Source of the DNA: Chryseobacterium hagamense
GTDB taxonomy: Bacteria; Bacteroidota; Bacteroidia; Flavobacteriales; Weeksellaceae
Assembly: GCF_007991455.1 (NCBI RefSeq)
Contig: NZ_BJYJ01000011.1
Coordinates: 1 to 64,000 of the forward strand
Reading direction: 5' to 3'
DNA length: 64,000 bases
Both the position numbers and the translations under genes were made by a program. The notes under the pieces were generated by a model. The model was not told the origin of the DNA, did no database searches, and was given only the letters and a program-made list of their open reading frames with translations. Shown piece after piece: positions 9,314 through 18,500 of this stretch; position 1 is the first letter of the stretch, and each line of letters begins with the position of its first letter.

Positions 9314-10252
9314 ATGAAAAAATATATTAGCAGTCTTATGGTATTAGCTTCTGGGTTTGCATTTTCCCAGACTATACTAAACGCTTCATCGCCCGAGGAG
9401 TTTAGACAGATGAGAGCTGAAAATACCAGAAAAATAGGGGATTCTATAGTAAGCAATAAAGTTACTCCTCTGGAATATGGCTACGTAGATGAGAAGGATA
9501 TTCTGAAAAGCATGTTCGTTTGGGAAATTATTGACCTAAATGATAAAGTTAATCAGCCTTTTTATTATGATAATCCGAATGGACTTCAATCTAAAACTAC
9601 TAGATCTTTGTATCAAATTTTGCTGGATGCAGCAATGAATGGTGAAGTGAAAGAAGTTTATGATGATGAAAATTTTACTACAAAACTGACTCCTGAGCAA
9701 ATAAAGGCGAGATTGCAGAAAGTCGTTGCGAGTGATGTTTTAGTAGATATTATTGCTTCAGGTAGAAAACCGACCGAACAGGAAATCAAAGAAAATACTG
9801 ATATTTTTGAAACTACAACGGATAAGGTCAAAGTACTTAAGATGATGGGGATGTGGTTTATTGATAAAAGAGATGGACAGCTGAAATACCGACCTTTAGG
9901 AATTGCTGCTATGGGCCCGGATCCTGCTGTACAAGGGGTTTATGATGCGGAAGGAAAAGCAATTGCAGGGAAAGATGAGCTTATCGATCTATTCTGGATC
10001 TATTATCCGAAAGCCAGAGATATCTTAGCAAACAATTACGTTTATAACAGGAAAAACTCATCTGCCGATTTATCTTTTGATGACCTGATCAACGCTAGAC
10101 GATTCTCTTCCGTGATTTACAAATCTTCTTCAGGAATGGGTGACGGTGTTATCGACGACTATGTTCCGAACGATGCCGATGCACAGATTGAAGAAAGCGA
10201 CAGAATTAAGGCGCAGATCCTTAAAATGGAAAATGAAATGTGGAATTATTAA
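9314..10252 (+). CDS. gldN: Gliding motility / T9SS protein GldN
   Basis: GldN (PorN) is the periplasmic partner of GldK in the T9SS ring. The 312-residue protein starts with a Sec signal peptide (MKKYISSLMVLASGFAFSQ). The mature part contains LEYGYVDEKDILKSMFVWEIIDLND, here split as LEYGYVDEKDI and WEIIDLND, and LKMMGMWFIDKRDGQLKYR, both typical of GldN. It is last in gldKLMN and is followed 22 bp later by a strong terminator. No gldO paralogue is present in the window. Confidence 0.95.
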   Translation: MKKYISSLMVLASGFAFSQTILNASSPEEFRQMRAENTRKIGDSIVSNKVTPLEYGYVDEKDILKSMFVWEIIDLNDKVNQPFYYDNPNGLQSKTTRSLYQILLDAAMNGEVKEVYDDENFTTKLTPEQIKARLQKVVASDVLVDIIASGRKPTEQEIKENTDIFETTTDKVKVLKMMGMWFIDKRDGQLKYRPLGIAAMGPDPAVQGVYDAEGKAIAGKDELIDLFWIYYPKARDILANNYVYNRKNSSADLSFDDLINARRFSSVIYKSSSGMGDGVIDDYVPNDADAQIEESDRIKAQILKMENEMWNY

Positions 10253-10274
10253 GATTTCACTTGTCAAGTATAGA

Positions 10275-10305
10275 AAACCTGAGTATTTTTACTCAGGTTT
10301 TTTTA
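10275..10305 (+). terminator. Terminator of gldKLMN
   Basis: Perfect arms AAACCTGAGT (10275-10284) and ACTCAGGTTT (10291-10300) with a 6-base loop, followed by a T-run. The next start codon is at 10308, so the terminator abuts the following gene. Confidence 0.9.
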
Positions 10306-10307
10306 TT

Positions 10308-11342
10308 ATGAGTACGGTAGACTATATCATTGTCGGAGACGGATATGCGGGGCTTTTCTTTGCCCACCAGCTGATCAGGAACAACAAATCTTTTATTTTG
10401 TTTTCGGAAGGGAGAAAGAGTGCTTCACAGGTCTCTGCCGGGATTATCAACCCGGTCGTCCTTAAAAAATTCACAACCTTCTGGAAAGCGCAGGAACAGA
10501 TTGATTTCCTTAAAAAATCATTGCTGGAAATCCAGGGCTACACAGGCAGCAACTATTTAATCGATGCACCGATCCACCGGATCTTCCACGATGAAAATGA
10601 ACAGAAGCTCTGGAAAAAGAAATCCGTCAGTGAAGAGCTTAAAAATTTTTTAAGTGAAAATTTTGATCTTTTGGAAGGGGTAAAAAACGACTTTCTTACG
10701 GGAAAGGTCGATCAGTCTGCCAGGCTTGATGTAAGCGGATTTTTCATAGGTCTATTCGATTTTTTAGATGCCGGAGGCTATTTGCTTAAGGAAAGTTTCG
10801 ATTATGATGAGCTTAATGCTGAAAAATCGCAATATAAAAACTTTCAGTTTAAAAATATCTTATTTTGCGAGGGGATGGGGGTGACCAAAAACCCTTTCTT
10901 TTCAGATATTCCCGTAAATCCGAATAAAGGACACCATATCAAGGTGAAACTCTCAGAAGAAATTCCTGAAAATATAACCATTAAGAAAAAGCATTTTCTG
11001 TTTCCCGTTAATGATGGACTTCATTTTTACGGCGGAACCTACGACCGGGAACAGTTGCATGATCAGGTAGATGATTCAGCAGTAGAACAGCTGAAAAAGG
11101 GATTGTCTGAAATTTATCAGTCGGCATTCGAAATTGCAGACGTTAAGGTAGGCTTCAGGCCAACGGTAAAGGACCGCAGACCCATTATCGGCAGGCATCC
11201 GGAACACCAGCATCTGTATGTGTTCAACGGACTTGGTGCACGGGGAATATTAAACGGATGTTATTTTTCCAAAAACCTTTATAATTTTATTGAAGAAGGA
11301 ATCCCTTTGCCGCCGGAAGTTTCTGTCGATCGTTTTAAATAG
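10308..11342 (+). CDS. FAD-dependent oxidoreductase (DadA-like fold)
   Basis: The 344-residue protein starts with a Rossmann FAD-binding motif (VDYIIVGDGYAGLFFAHQL), and residues near the end (VGFRPTVKDRRPIIGRHP) match the C-terminal FAD-contacting region of D-amino-acid-oxidase-like enzymes. The substrate is unknown. The open frame extends upstream into gldN, but I chose ATG 10308 because it places the GxGxxG strand at the usual N-terminal position. That start lies only three bases after the gldN terminator T-run, so there is essentially no leader. Expression may depend on terminator read-through or on a promoter inside gldN. Genes of this type follow gldN in several Flavobacteriia. Confidence 0.85.
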   Translation: MSTVDYIIVGDGYAGLFFAHQLIRNNKSFILFSEGRKSASQVSAGIINPVVLKKFTTFWKAQEQIDFLKKSLLEIQGYTGSNYLIDAPIHRIFHDENEQKLWKKKSVSEELKNFLSENFDLLEGVKNDFLTGKVDQSARLDVSGFFIGLFDFLDAGGYLLKESFDYDELNAEKSQYKNFQFKNILFCEGMGVTKNPFFSDIPVNPNKGHHIKVKLSEEIPENITIKKKHFLFPVNDGLHFYGGTYDREQLHDQVDDSAVEQLKKGLSEIYQSAFEIADVKVGFRPTVKDRRPIIGRHPEHQHLYVFNGLGARGILNGCYFSKNLYNFIEEGIPLPPEVSVDRFK

Positions 11343-11999
11343 CCTGATTTGAGCTATTTACTTATTGCTAATTGCCTATAAAACAACGCGAATTCGATCA
11401 TGGTTAACGTACGTTCAGTAATTTAAGCAACTAAGGAAAACAAAGTCAAGACGAATTCGGTCACGGTTTTTAAGTACAGTTCTTCCTGGTCAGAATGAAC
11501 AAAGGTTCCCATTTCTGACAGGATCTTATCCAATTCTGTAGTAAGCCGTCCTTTCAGGAATTTAAAACAAGATAAATCAGACCTTATTTTAAGGCTGTTT
11601 ATTCAGTATTAAACAAAAATTTCACCTGATACAATGACAAAATGTTTAGTCTGATTATTAAGACCTTTACATCTGTTTTTGACAGAGAGACTTCCGGCGT
11701 CCAGCTTCCCTCTTCCCGCCTGTTCACTCCATTTCTTCTTCTGGTTTACGTTAAAACAGAAAGCAAAAGTCAGGTTCCGGAATGAGGATTGAAATAAATT
11801 TTCCAGTTGCTTAACCAACAAATGATTTTATCTGATAATCAGTGCCGCTGATCGTAGTTTTAGCTAAGAAAACTTCCCGCTCCCAGCTTATTACCTGGCT
11901 TCTGTTGCGGGTCTACATCAAATAAATATGATATAATTGACCTTAAGCATAAAATAATCTGAAAATTATTCGTATCTTAATAATCAAGAATAATGGATT
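11343..11999. other. Long intergenic region with repeat relics
   Basis: No convincing gene in 657 bp. It holds a 17-bp direct repeat pair (CGAATTCGATCATGGTT at 11389-11405 and CGAATTCGGTCACGGTT at 11452-11468) and a copy of a dispersed repeat at 11628-11721. A further degenerate stretch (about 11860-11930) resembles the same repeat. A 70-codon open frame here is a product of the repeat. Confidence 0.6.
11628..11721 (-). repeat. Dispersed repeat family 1, module A, copy 1
   Basis: Read on the minus strand it gives AGGGAAGCTGGACGCCGGAA and then CTTAATAATCAGACTAAACA. This closely matches 45879-45973, and less closely 36340-36420. It carries no gene of its own. Confidence 0.7.
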
Positions 12000-12263
12000 A
12001 TGGATGAAAATCTTTTAGGGATCATAGCAGGGGCTTTAACTTCAGTAGCCATGCTTCCGCAGCTGTTGAAAGTCATTAAAAATAAAAATGCAGAGGATCT
12101 GTCATGGGGAATGCTGATGGTGCTTATCTCCGGGCTTTCTTTGTGGGTTTGGTATGGATTCCTCAAAGACGAACTTCCCATTATTCTTTCCAATGCCTTT
12201 GCTGTACTCGTTAATATTACCCTGTTAATATGCTGTATCATATATAAAAAGAAATCTTCATAA
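12000..12263 (+). CDS. SemiSWEET sugar transporter
   Basis: The 87-residue membrane protein has three helices (about 4-22, 37-57 and 62-82) and the SemiSWEET/PQ-loop motif LPQLLK near residue 20. SemiSWEETs dimerise to form a facilitative sugar channel in the inner membrane. Length and topology are exactly those of the family. Start ATG 12000 is used because the nearby ATG 11993 runs into a stop after four codons. A terminator follows at once. The neighbours are unrelated, so this is probably a single-gene transcript; substrate unknown. Confidence 0.9.
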   Translation: MDENLLGIIAGALTSVAMLPQLLKVIKNKNAEDLSWGMLMVLISGLSLWVWYGFLKDELPIILSNAFAVLVNITLLICCIIYKKKSS

Positions 12264-12269
12264 AAGGGC

Positions 12270-12300
12270 GAACACTTCCGCAGGACAGAAGTGTTCTTAT
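12270..12300 (+). terminator. Terminator after the SemiSWEET gene
   Basis: Perfect 9-bp arms GAACACTTC (12270-12278) and GAAGTGTTC (12288-12296), then a weak T/A-rich tail. It sits between convergent genes and may serve both. Confidence 0.65.
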
Positions 12301-12321
12301 ATATGATGATGTGTTTCTGAA

Positions 12322-12768
12322 CTATCGCTGAACAACAAATTTTGCCAAAGGAGCCATCCGGGCTTTGTTAAGCATCAGCGTATCCCCGTTTACCGAATAA
12401 TTATCGGCGGTAAGAAGCGCCTGGGTAAAAGCACGTTCCGTGGCAAGATCGTCGCAGGCAATCATGGTCGACATGCCCTGGTTGAATTTGATGCGCATCG
12501 ATTCCGGTTTTATTTCAAAAGTTCCGCCTACGCCGTTGCATCCTCCATGCCCTGTATACCTCATATCAGCCTTATTGAGCATGAAATGAGGATTAGCTGC
12601 CGGATTTACAAGCGTTATCGGTTGGCCGTTAATTTCAGTAAGTTTCCAGGTTTTTCCGGTAATGTCACCCGGTTTTCCGGACGAAGCCGTAGTTCCCTGC
12701 TTACTGGCACAGGAACCTATGGTCATTACAACCGACAGTGAGCAGAGAAAGGTGATGGTATTTTTCAT
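12322..12768 (-). CDS. META domain (HslJ-like) lipoprotein
   Basis: The 148-residue protein has a lipoprotein signal (lipobox IGSC, Cys20). A META domain follows (about 35-147), with GKTWKLTEINGQPI, YTGHGGCNGVGGTFEI (the Gly-Cys-Asn signature), a MSTMIACDD segment and an NGDTLML strand. Related HslJ proteins are heat-inducible and linked to novobiocin resistance in E. coli; the biochemical role is unknown. Convergent with the SemiSWEET gene. It lies 30 bp downstream of the next minus-strand lipoprotein gene, so the two could share a transcript. Confidence 0.88.
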   Translation of the reverse strand: MKNTITFLCSLSVVMTIGSCASKQGTTASSGKPGDITGKTWKLTEINGQPITLVNPAANPHFMLNKADMRYTGHGGCNGVGGTFEIKPESMRIKFNQGMSTMIACDDLATERAFTQALLTADNYSVNGDTLMLNKARMAPLAKFVVQR

Positions 12769-12798
12769 ATTAAGATTTTGTAGTAAGGATTAAAGGAA

Positions 12799-13203
12799 TT
12801 AATAAGAAGCCATCTTGGTACCGGCGGAAGAAGCCTTGTTTTTCTTATGGTGAAAAAGGACTATATTATAATCTTTTTTCAGAAAAGTAACTTCTCCACG
12901 TACATCAGAAAACTGATAAAAGGCATCATTAGCCGTAAATTCCGGGAGTTTGTCATTCTTTTTAAGTTCGTATGTTTTTCCATCCAGCCTTACAGTAACC
13001 GTATTGTGGGCATCATTAACCGCTACTTCAAGCTGATCCCCGAAATCATCAGTGTAAACCTCTTTTGTAATAGGGTCGGTACTTTTTTTGACGTCAGCTG
13101 TATTTTCAGGAATAATTTCTTCCTCCTTTGACTGATGCCTGCAGGCTGCCACCGCAGTGAGCGGTATCGATGCAATCATAATGGTTTTTACTAACTTTTT
13201 CAT
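12799..13203 (-). CDS. Small putative lipoprotein, MliC-like core possible
   Basis: 134 residues when started at the second Met (13203). The first Met at 13221 would add six residues before the signal peptide. Signal and lipobox AVAAC (Cys21) indicate an exported lipoprotein. The mature part is acidic at first (SKEEEIIPE), then carries beta-strand patterns VTVRLDGKTYELKK and AFYQFSDVRGEVTFLKK. These recall MliC-type lysozyme inhibitors, but the usual Cys residues are missing, so that link is only a guess. Upstream of the META gene on the same strand. Confidence 0.65.
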   Translation of the reverse strand: MKKLVKTIMIASIPLTAVAACRHQSKEEEIIPENTADVKKSTDPITKEVYTDDFGDQLEVAVNDAHNTVTVRLDGKTYELKKNDKLPEFTANDAFYQFSDVRGEVTFLKKDYNIVLFHHKKNKASSAGTKMASY

Positions 13204-13221
13204 AATAATAAGCAATTTCAT

Positions 13222-13866
13222 TGATTCGTGAATAGTTTGGTGATGTGATCGTATAAAATTACAAATTTATTAATCATAATTTGTTAATTTTTTATAAATT
13301 AATTAAAAATTCTTATATTTTAAATATTATGATCTCATTTTTGATGAATCGAAAAGCGGAATTGCATTTACAAAAACCATGCTAAAGAAGCTGATGCAAG
13401 AAAGAAATACGAGAAAAAGTCGAATTAAATTACGTGCAGATTTTTTAATTGTACGGAATCACACTCAGCAGAACTTCTTTTCGCATGCTTAATGTTTAAG
13501 GCACACCCTCATATTATTCCGGCATAAAGATGATTTTTTTTAATATTAACTTATATATTGATGCTTTTGTTTGATTTTTTATTAATAATTAGGTTTAAAT
13601 TTAAATTTAATGCATTTAAATATGGATTTTAATAAATGTTAACAATAAATTAGGTTCCGGGAGCTGATTATGGTTTTATTACCCTGATGATTACCTGTGT
13701 TCTTTAAATTTTTTTTATGTCTATAATGTTTATTTTAAAGTAATTACATCGGTTAATTTACAATTTATTAATAAAATTCAGGTATTTTAAAGTAATGTTA
13801 AAGATTGTTAATGTAAACGTGATGTAACGGGATTGTGTAGAAATCTAATAAAACTAAAAACTACCT
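13222..13866. other. AT-rich intergenic region
   Basis: About 645 bp of strongly AT-rich sequence between divergent genes. The only open frame of note is a 37-codon one at 13379-13492, listed separately with low confidence. Short A/T palindromes such as TTTAAATTTAAATTTAA (13592-13608) are present, but I see no mobile element. Confidence 0.6.
13379..13492 (+). CDS. Possible small basic protein (37 aa)
   Basis: ATG-initiated frame of 37 residues, MLKKLMQERNTRKSRIKLRA and onward, basic at the N-terminus. It overlaps the end of an 18-codon open frame (13329-13385). No promoter box or ribosome binding site is obvious, so this may be chance or a relic. Confidence 0.15.
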   Translation: MLKKLMQERNTRKSRIKLRADFLIVRNHTQQNFFSHA

Positions 13867-13869
13867 TTG
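13862..13869 (+). promoter_or_regulatory. Bacteroidetes -7 box (TACCTTTG)
   Basis: Exact TAnnTTTG match 12 bp before ATG 13882. It supports that start over the TTG at 13867. The nearest TTG upstream (13833-13835) is 26 bp away, longer than usual. Confidence 0.55.
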
Positions 13870-13881
13870 TCCCAGAAAATC

Positions 13882-14274
13882 ATGAGAAACTACATCGTAT
13901 ATTTTTTAACTGCTCTTTTTCTTCTTTTCGTAGTGGAAAGCAAGATCAATGTACGGACTTTGAAAAGCAGCGATACGAATCATCCTTCTCAGAATTTACC
14001 GAAAAAAGCAAACCGTCTGAACCAGACTTACGAAAAACTGACCATTCAGCAGTCGCCGGACAATACAGCCAATGCTTATTCTCTGGAAATTACAGAAGAC
14101 AACTTTCAGTTTTCAGACAGCTTTCAGGCCGTTATTGTGTTTGCCGGCATTTTTACCCTGGTCTATATTTTCGGACTTCAGAGTTTCAAGAAATCAAAGC
14201 CTGCTCTGCATGGCTTTTTATCAGGATTCTCTACCGTTAAAAGGTTCATCCTGATCCGTTCCATAAGAATTTAA
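13882..14274 (+). CDS. Unknown small two-helix membrane protein
   Basis: 130 residues. N-terminal hydrophobic helix (YIVYFLTALFLLFVV), a polar stretch of about 75 residues with several Asn, Gln and Ser, a second helix (AVIVFAGIFTLVYIFGL), then a basic tail (KKSKPAL, KRFILIRSIRI). This suggests an inner-membrane protein with an extracytoplasmic loop. I recognise no family. It lies 144 bp before the RND efflux operon in the same orientation, so it could lead that operon, but nothing in the sequence ties the functions together. Confidence 0.55.
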   Translation: MRNYIVYFLTALFLLFVVESKINVRTLKSSDTNHPSQNLPKKANRLNQTYEKLTIQQSPDNTANAYSLEITEDNFQFSDSFQAVIVFAGIFTLVYIFGLQSFKKSKPALHGFLSGFSTVKRFILIRSIRI

Positions 14275-14418
14275 ACATTCCGTTTTGTACCGTTTTTTCT
14301 GCTGATCCGTTCAGTGGGAAATATCTCTGCGTTGTGTTGCCGGTAATCCTCACAGCAGCTGAATTCCAATTACCATCTTCCTATTAAAACATTAACGATT
14401 TACATAAACTCTAACATT

Positions 14419-15504
14419 ATGATTAAAAGAGTTGTCGCAGGCATTGCGCTAAGCAGTATTTTTTTGTTCACCGGTTGTAACAAGAAAACAGAAGAAAAAG
14501 AAGAAGCCACCGTATATCCCGTAACCACACCGCTCGTGATGGATACGGTGATCGACAAAGAATTTGTGGCTCAGATCCGATCTGTAAAGAACATCGAGGT
14601 CCGCGCCCAGGAAAAAGGCTTCCTCGAAAAGATCTTTGTAGACGAAGGCCAGTTTGTCCGTCAGGGGCAGACTTTATTCCGGATTATGCCTAAACTTTAC
14701 CAGGCAGAACTCCTGAAAGCACAGGCAGAAGTTGCCCAGGCTACAATAGAACTGAAAAACGCCAGTACGCTGGCCAGTAACAACATCGTGTCCAAAAATG
14801 AACGGTCTATGGCAAAAGCCAAACTGGATGCTGCCAATGCAGAAGCCAAACTGGCCCAGATTCACCTTTCGTTTACGGATATCAAAGCGCCGTTTTCAGG
14901 AATAATAGACAGGCTTCCCCTGAAACTGGGAAGTTTGGTGGATGAAGGAGATTTACTCACCTCCCTCTCCGATAACAACGATATTTATACTTACTTCAAC
15001 GTATCAGAACCCGAATACCTGAACTATCAGAGAAATGTAGCCTCCAGGGGAAGCGATCAGGTAGCCCTTGTCATGGCAAACGGAGATGTATTCCCACAGA
15101 AAGGGCAGGTACAGACCATCGAAGGACAGTTCGACAGTGAAACCGGAAATATTGCCTTCAGAGCAAAATTCCCGAATCCGGATAAGCTGCTGAGAAACGG
15201 GGAAACCGGAAAGGTAAGAATGACCCTGCCGCTGAAAAATGCCATGCTTATTCCGCAAAAAGCAACCTATGAAATCCAGGATCAGAAATACGTCTTTGTA
15301 GTAGATAAAAACGGAACCGTAAAATCCAGAAACATCAAAATCGCTTATGAGCTGCCGGATGTTTATGTAGTGGCTTCAGGACTTTCTACAGGAGATAAAA
15401 TATTGCTGGAAGGCGTTCAGAAAGTGAAAGACGATCAGAAAGTTAAGATAAAGGTTCAGGATCCTAAAAAAGTTCTTCAGTCGTTGAAATTAAAAGCAGA
15501 GTAG
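14419..15504 (+). CDS. RND efflux periplasmic adaptor (membrane fusion protein)
   Basis: Links the RND permease to the outer-membrane channel. The 361-residue lipoprotein (lipobox FTGC, Cys20) has the HlyD/AcrA order: a first barrel-sandwich half (VRAQEKGFLEKIFVDEGQFV region), an alpha-hairpin (AELLKAQAEVAQATIELKN), the second lipoyl half (FTDIKAPFSGIIDRLPLKLG region), a beta-barrel and a membrane-proximal domain. The permease gene starts 24 bp downstream and the channel gene follows, so this is a complete tripartite operon. The substrate cannot be told from sequence; drugs or detergents are typical for this HAE1-like type. Confidence 0.93.
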   Translation: MIKRVVAGIALSSIFLFTGCNKKTEEKEEATVYPVTTPLVMDTVIDKEFVAQIRSVKNIEVRAQEKGFLEKIFVDEGQFVRQGQTLFRIMPKLYQAELLKAQAEVAQATIELKNASTLASNNIVSKNERSMAKAKLDAANAEAKLAQIHLSFTDIKAPFSGIIDRLPLKLGSLVDEGDLLTSLSDNNDIYTYFNVSEPEYLNYQRNVASRGSDQVALVMANGDVFPQKGQVQTIEGQFDSETGNIAFRAKFPNPDKLLRNGETGKVRMTLPLKNAMLIPQKATYEIQDQKYVFVVDKNGTVKSRNIKIAYELPDVYVVASGLSTGDKILLEGVQKVKDDQKVKIKVQDPKKVLQSLKLKAE

Positions 15505-15528
15505 GACTCATTAATGAAGTAAGTAATT

Positions 15529-18500
15529 ATGTTTAAAAAATTCATTCGCAGACCTGTTCTGTCTATCGTAATCTCTCTGATTATCGTATTTATGGGGGTT
15601 TTATCCCTCACCAAACTGCCGGTTACCCAGTTTCCGTCCATCTCTCCGCCTAAAGTAAACATTACTGCAGAATATCCGGGAGCCAACAACGAATTGTTGA
15701 TCAAGTCCGTGGTTATTCCGCTTGAAAGAGGTCTGAACGGCGTACCCGGGATGAAATACATGACTTCCGATGCCGGAAACGACGGGGAAGCCTCCATTCA
15801 GGTGGTTTTCGATCTGGGAACCGACCCTAACGTAGCAGCCGTAAACGTTCAGAACCGGGTGTCTTCCGTAGTAAACAAACTTCCGCCACTGGTCGTGCGT
15901 GAAGGGGTAAAGATTACCCGTGAGGAACCCAACATGCTGATGTACATCAACCTGTACAGTGATGATCCTAAAGCCGACCAGAAATTCCTTTTCAACTATG
16001 CCGATATCAACGTGATGTCCGAACTGAAAAGGGTAAGCGGGGTAGGTTTTGCCGACATCCTGGGAACCAGAGAGTATGCCATGAGGATCTGGCTGAAACC
16101 GGACCGTCTGACAGCTTACAGCATTTCTGCCGACGAAGTGATGGAAGCCCTCAACCAGCAGAGTCTGGAAGCTTCTCCGGGTAAAACGGGGGAAAGCTCC
16201 GGAAAAAGATCCCAGTCTTTCGAATATATCCTGAAATATCCGGGACGTTTCAATAACGAAAAAGACTACGGAAATATCATCCTGAAAGCAAATCCTGACG
16301 GAGAGTTCATCCGGTTGAAAGATGTGGCCGATATCGAATTCGGTTCGTCCATGTATGATATCTATTCTACCCTGAACGGTAAGCCTTCGGCAGCGATCAC
16401 GGTGAAGCAGTCCTACGGTTCCAATGCGAGCGACGTTATCAAAAACGTAAAATCGCTGATGGCCGAACTGCAGAAGACCACCTTCCCGAAAGGAATGCAT
16501 TATGACATCAGCTACGACGTTTCCAAGTTCCTTGATGCGTCCATCGAAAAGGTAGTTCATACCCTGTTTGAAGCCTTTATCCTGGTTGCTATCGTAGTGT
16601 TCCTTTTCCTGGGAGACTGGCGTTCCACACTGATTCCGGCGATTGCCGTTCCGGTTTCACTGATCGGTACCTTTGCCGTTATGTCCGCTTTTGGCATTAC
16701 CCTGAATATGATCTCGCTCTTTGCCCTGGTAATGGCGATTGGGGTAGTGGTTGATGACGCGATTGTGGTTATTGAAGCCGTCCACGCCAAAATGGAGGAA
16801 AAACATCTGTCTCCGTTGAAGGCAACGGAAGAAGCCATGCATGAAATCAGCGGAGCAATTATCGCCATCACGCTGGTAATGGCATCGGTATTTATTCCGA
16901 TTGCATTCATGTCCGGTCCTGTCGGGGTTTTCTACCGTCAGTTCTCGATTACCATGGCTTCTGCAATCATCCTTTCAGGAGTAGTGGCTTTAACGTTGAC
17001 GCCGGCATTATGTGCTCTGATTTTAAAGAACAACCACGGGAAAGCGAAAAAAAGAACGCCGATTACCATCTTCCTGGATAAATTCAATAATTTATTTACT
17101 AAGGGAGCCGGGAGATACGAAAAAATGCTGAACAAAACGGTAAAGAAAAAAAGCATTACGCTTCCGTTGTTGCTTGCATTTTGCGCATGTACCTTCTTTT
17201 TAAGCAATTCATTGCCTTCCGGGTTTATTCCGTCCGAAGACCAGGGGATGATCTATGCCATCATCCAGACTCCGCCGGGATCTACATTGGAAAGAACCAA
17301 CCAGATTGCCAAGGAACTCTTGAGAGAATCTGAAGGTATCGACGGTGTACAGTCGGTATCCTCACTGGCAGGATATGAAATTTTAACGGAGGGAACGGGC
17401 TCGAACTCAGGAACCTGTCTGATCAACCTTAAAAGCTGGGAAGACCGTAAAGAATCGGCTGCTGAAATTATTGAAAAGCTGGAAGAAAAAGCCAAGAATA
17501 TTCCGGGCGCCAATATCGAGTTCTTCCAGCCGCCTTCCATCCCGGGATACGGTGCGGCAGGAGGTTTCGAACTCCGTCTGCTCGATAAGGCCGGTAGCGG
17601 GGATTACCAGAAAATGGAGAAAGTAAGCAACGATTTTGTAAAGGAACTGAAAAAACGTCCTGAACTGGGATCCGCATTTACTTTCTACTCGGCAAGTTTC
17701 CCTCAGTATATGCTGAAGATCGATAACGATCTGGCAGAGCAGAAAGGGGTGACCATCGAAAATGCAATGGACAATTTATCCACCCTGATCGGTTCCAATT
17801 ACGAAACAAGTTTCATCCGGTTCGACAGGCCTTATAAGGTAATTGTCCAGGCAGGTCCGCAGTACCGGGCCTTGCCAAGTGACCTTTTGAAACTCTATGT
17901 GAAAAATAATAAAGATGAAATGGTGCCTTATTCAGACTTCATGCATCTGGAAAAAGTATACGGTCTGTCAGAGATTACAAGGCATAATATGTATAATTCA
18001 GCCGAAGTAAGCGGAACGCCGGCACCGGGATACAGCTCCGGACAGGCCATTGCAGCCATTCAGGAAGTTGCGGACAAAACGCTTCCGAGAGGTTTCGGGA
18101 TCGACTGGGCCGGGATCTCCAAAGATGAAGTAAGCCGTGGTAATGAAGCGATCTATATCTTCCTGGTGTGTTTGGGATTCGTTTATCTGATCCTTGCCGC
18201 ACAGTATGAAAGCTTTATTCTGCCGCTGCCGGTAATTTTATCGCTGCCTACAGGGATTTTCGGAGCCTTCCTGTGTCTTAAATTATTAGGGCTGGAAAAC
18301 AACATCTACGCTCAGGTAGCCATGGTCATGCTGATTGGTCTGCTTGGTAAGAATGCCGTGCTGATTGTAGAATTTGCCGTCCAGAAGAAAGCCGAGGAAG
18401 GAATTCCGGTTGCCAGGGCAGCCATCGAAGGGGCGGCCATCCGTTTCCGTCCGATCCTGATGACCTCATTCGCATTCATCGCAGGTCTTATTCCATTGGT

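Noticed and set aside
11609..11821. Open frame of 70 codons on the minus strand
   Set aside because: It coincides with repeat family 1 module A; the 36.3 kb and 45.9 kb copies do not keep a comparable start or length, so it is not a gene.
15601..16560. Long (319-codon) minus-strand frame inside the RND permease gene
   Set aside because: A shadow of the GC-richer codon pattern of the permease; composition is not protein-like (many His, Gly, Phe, Val).
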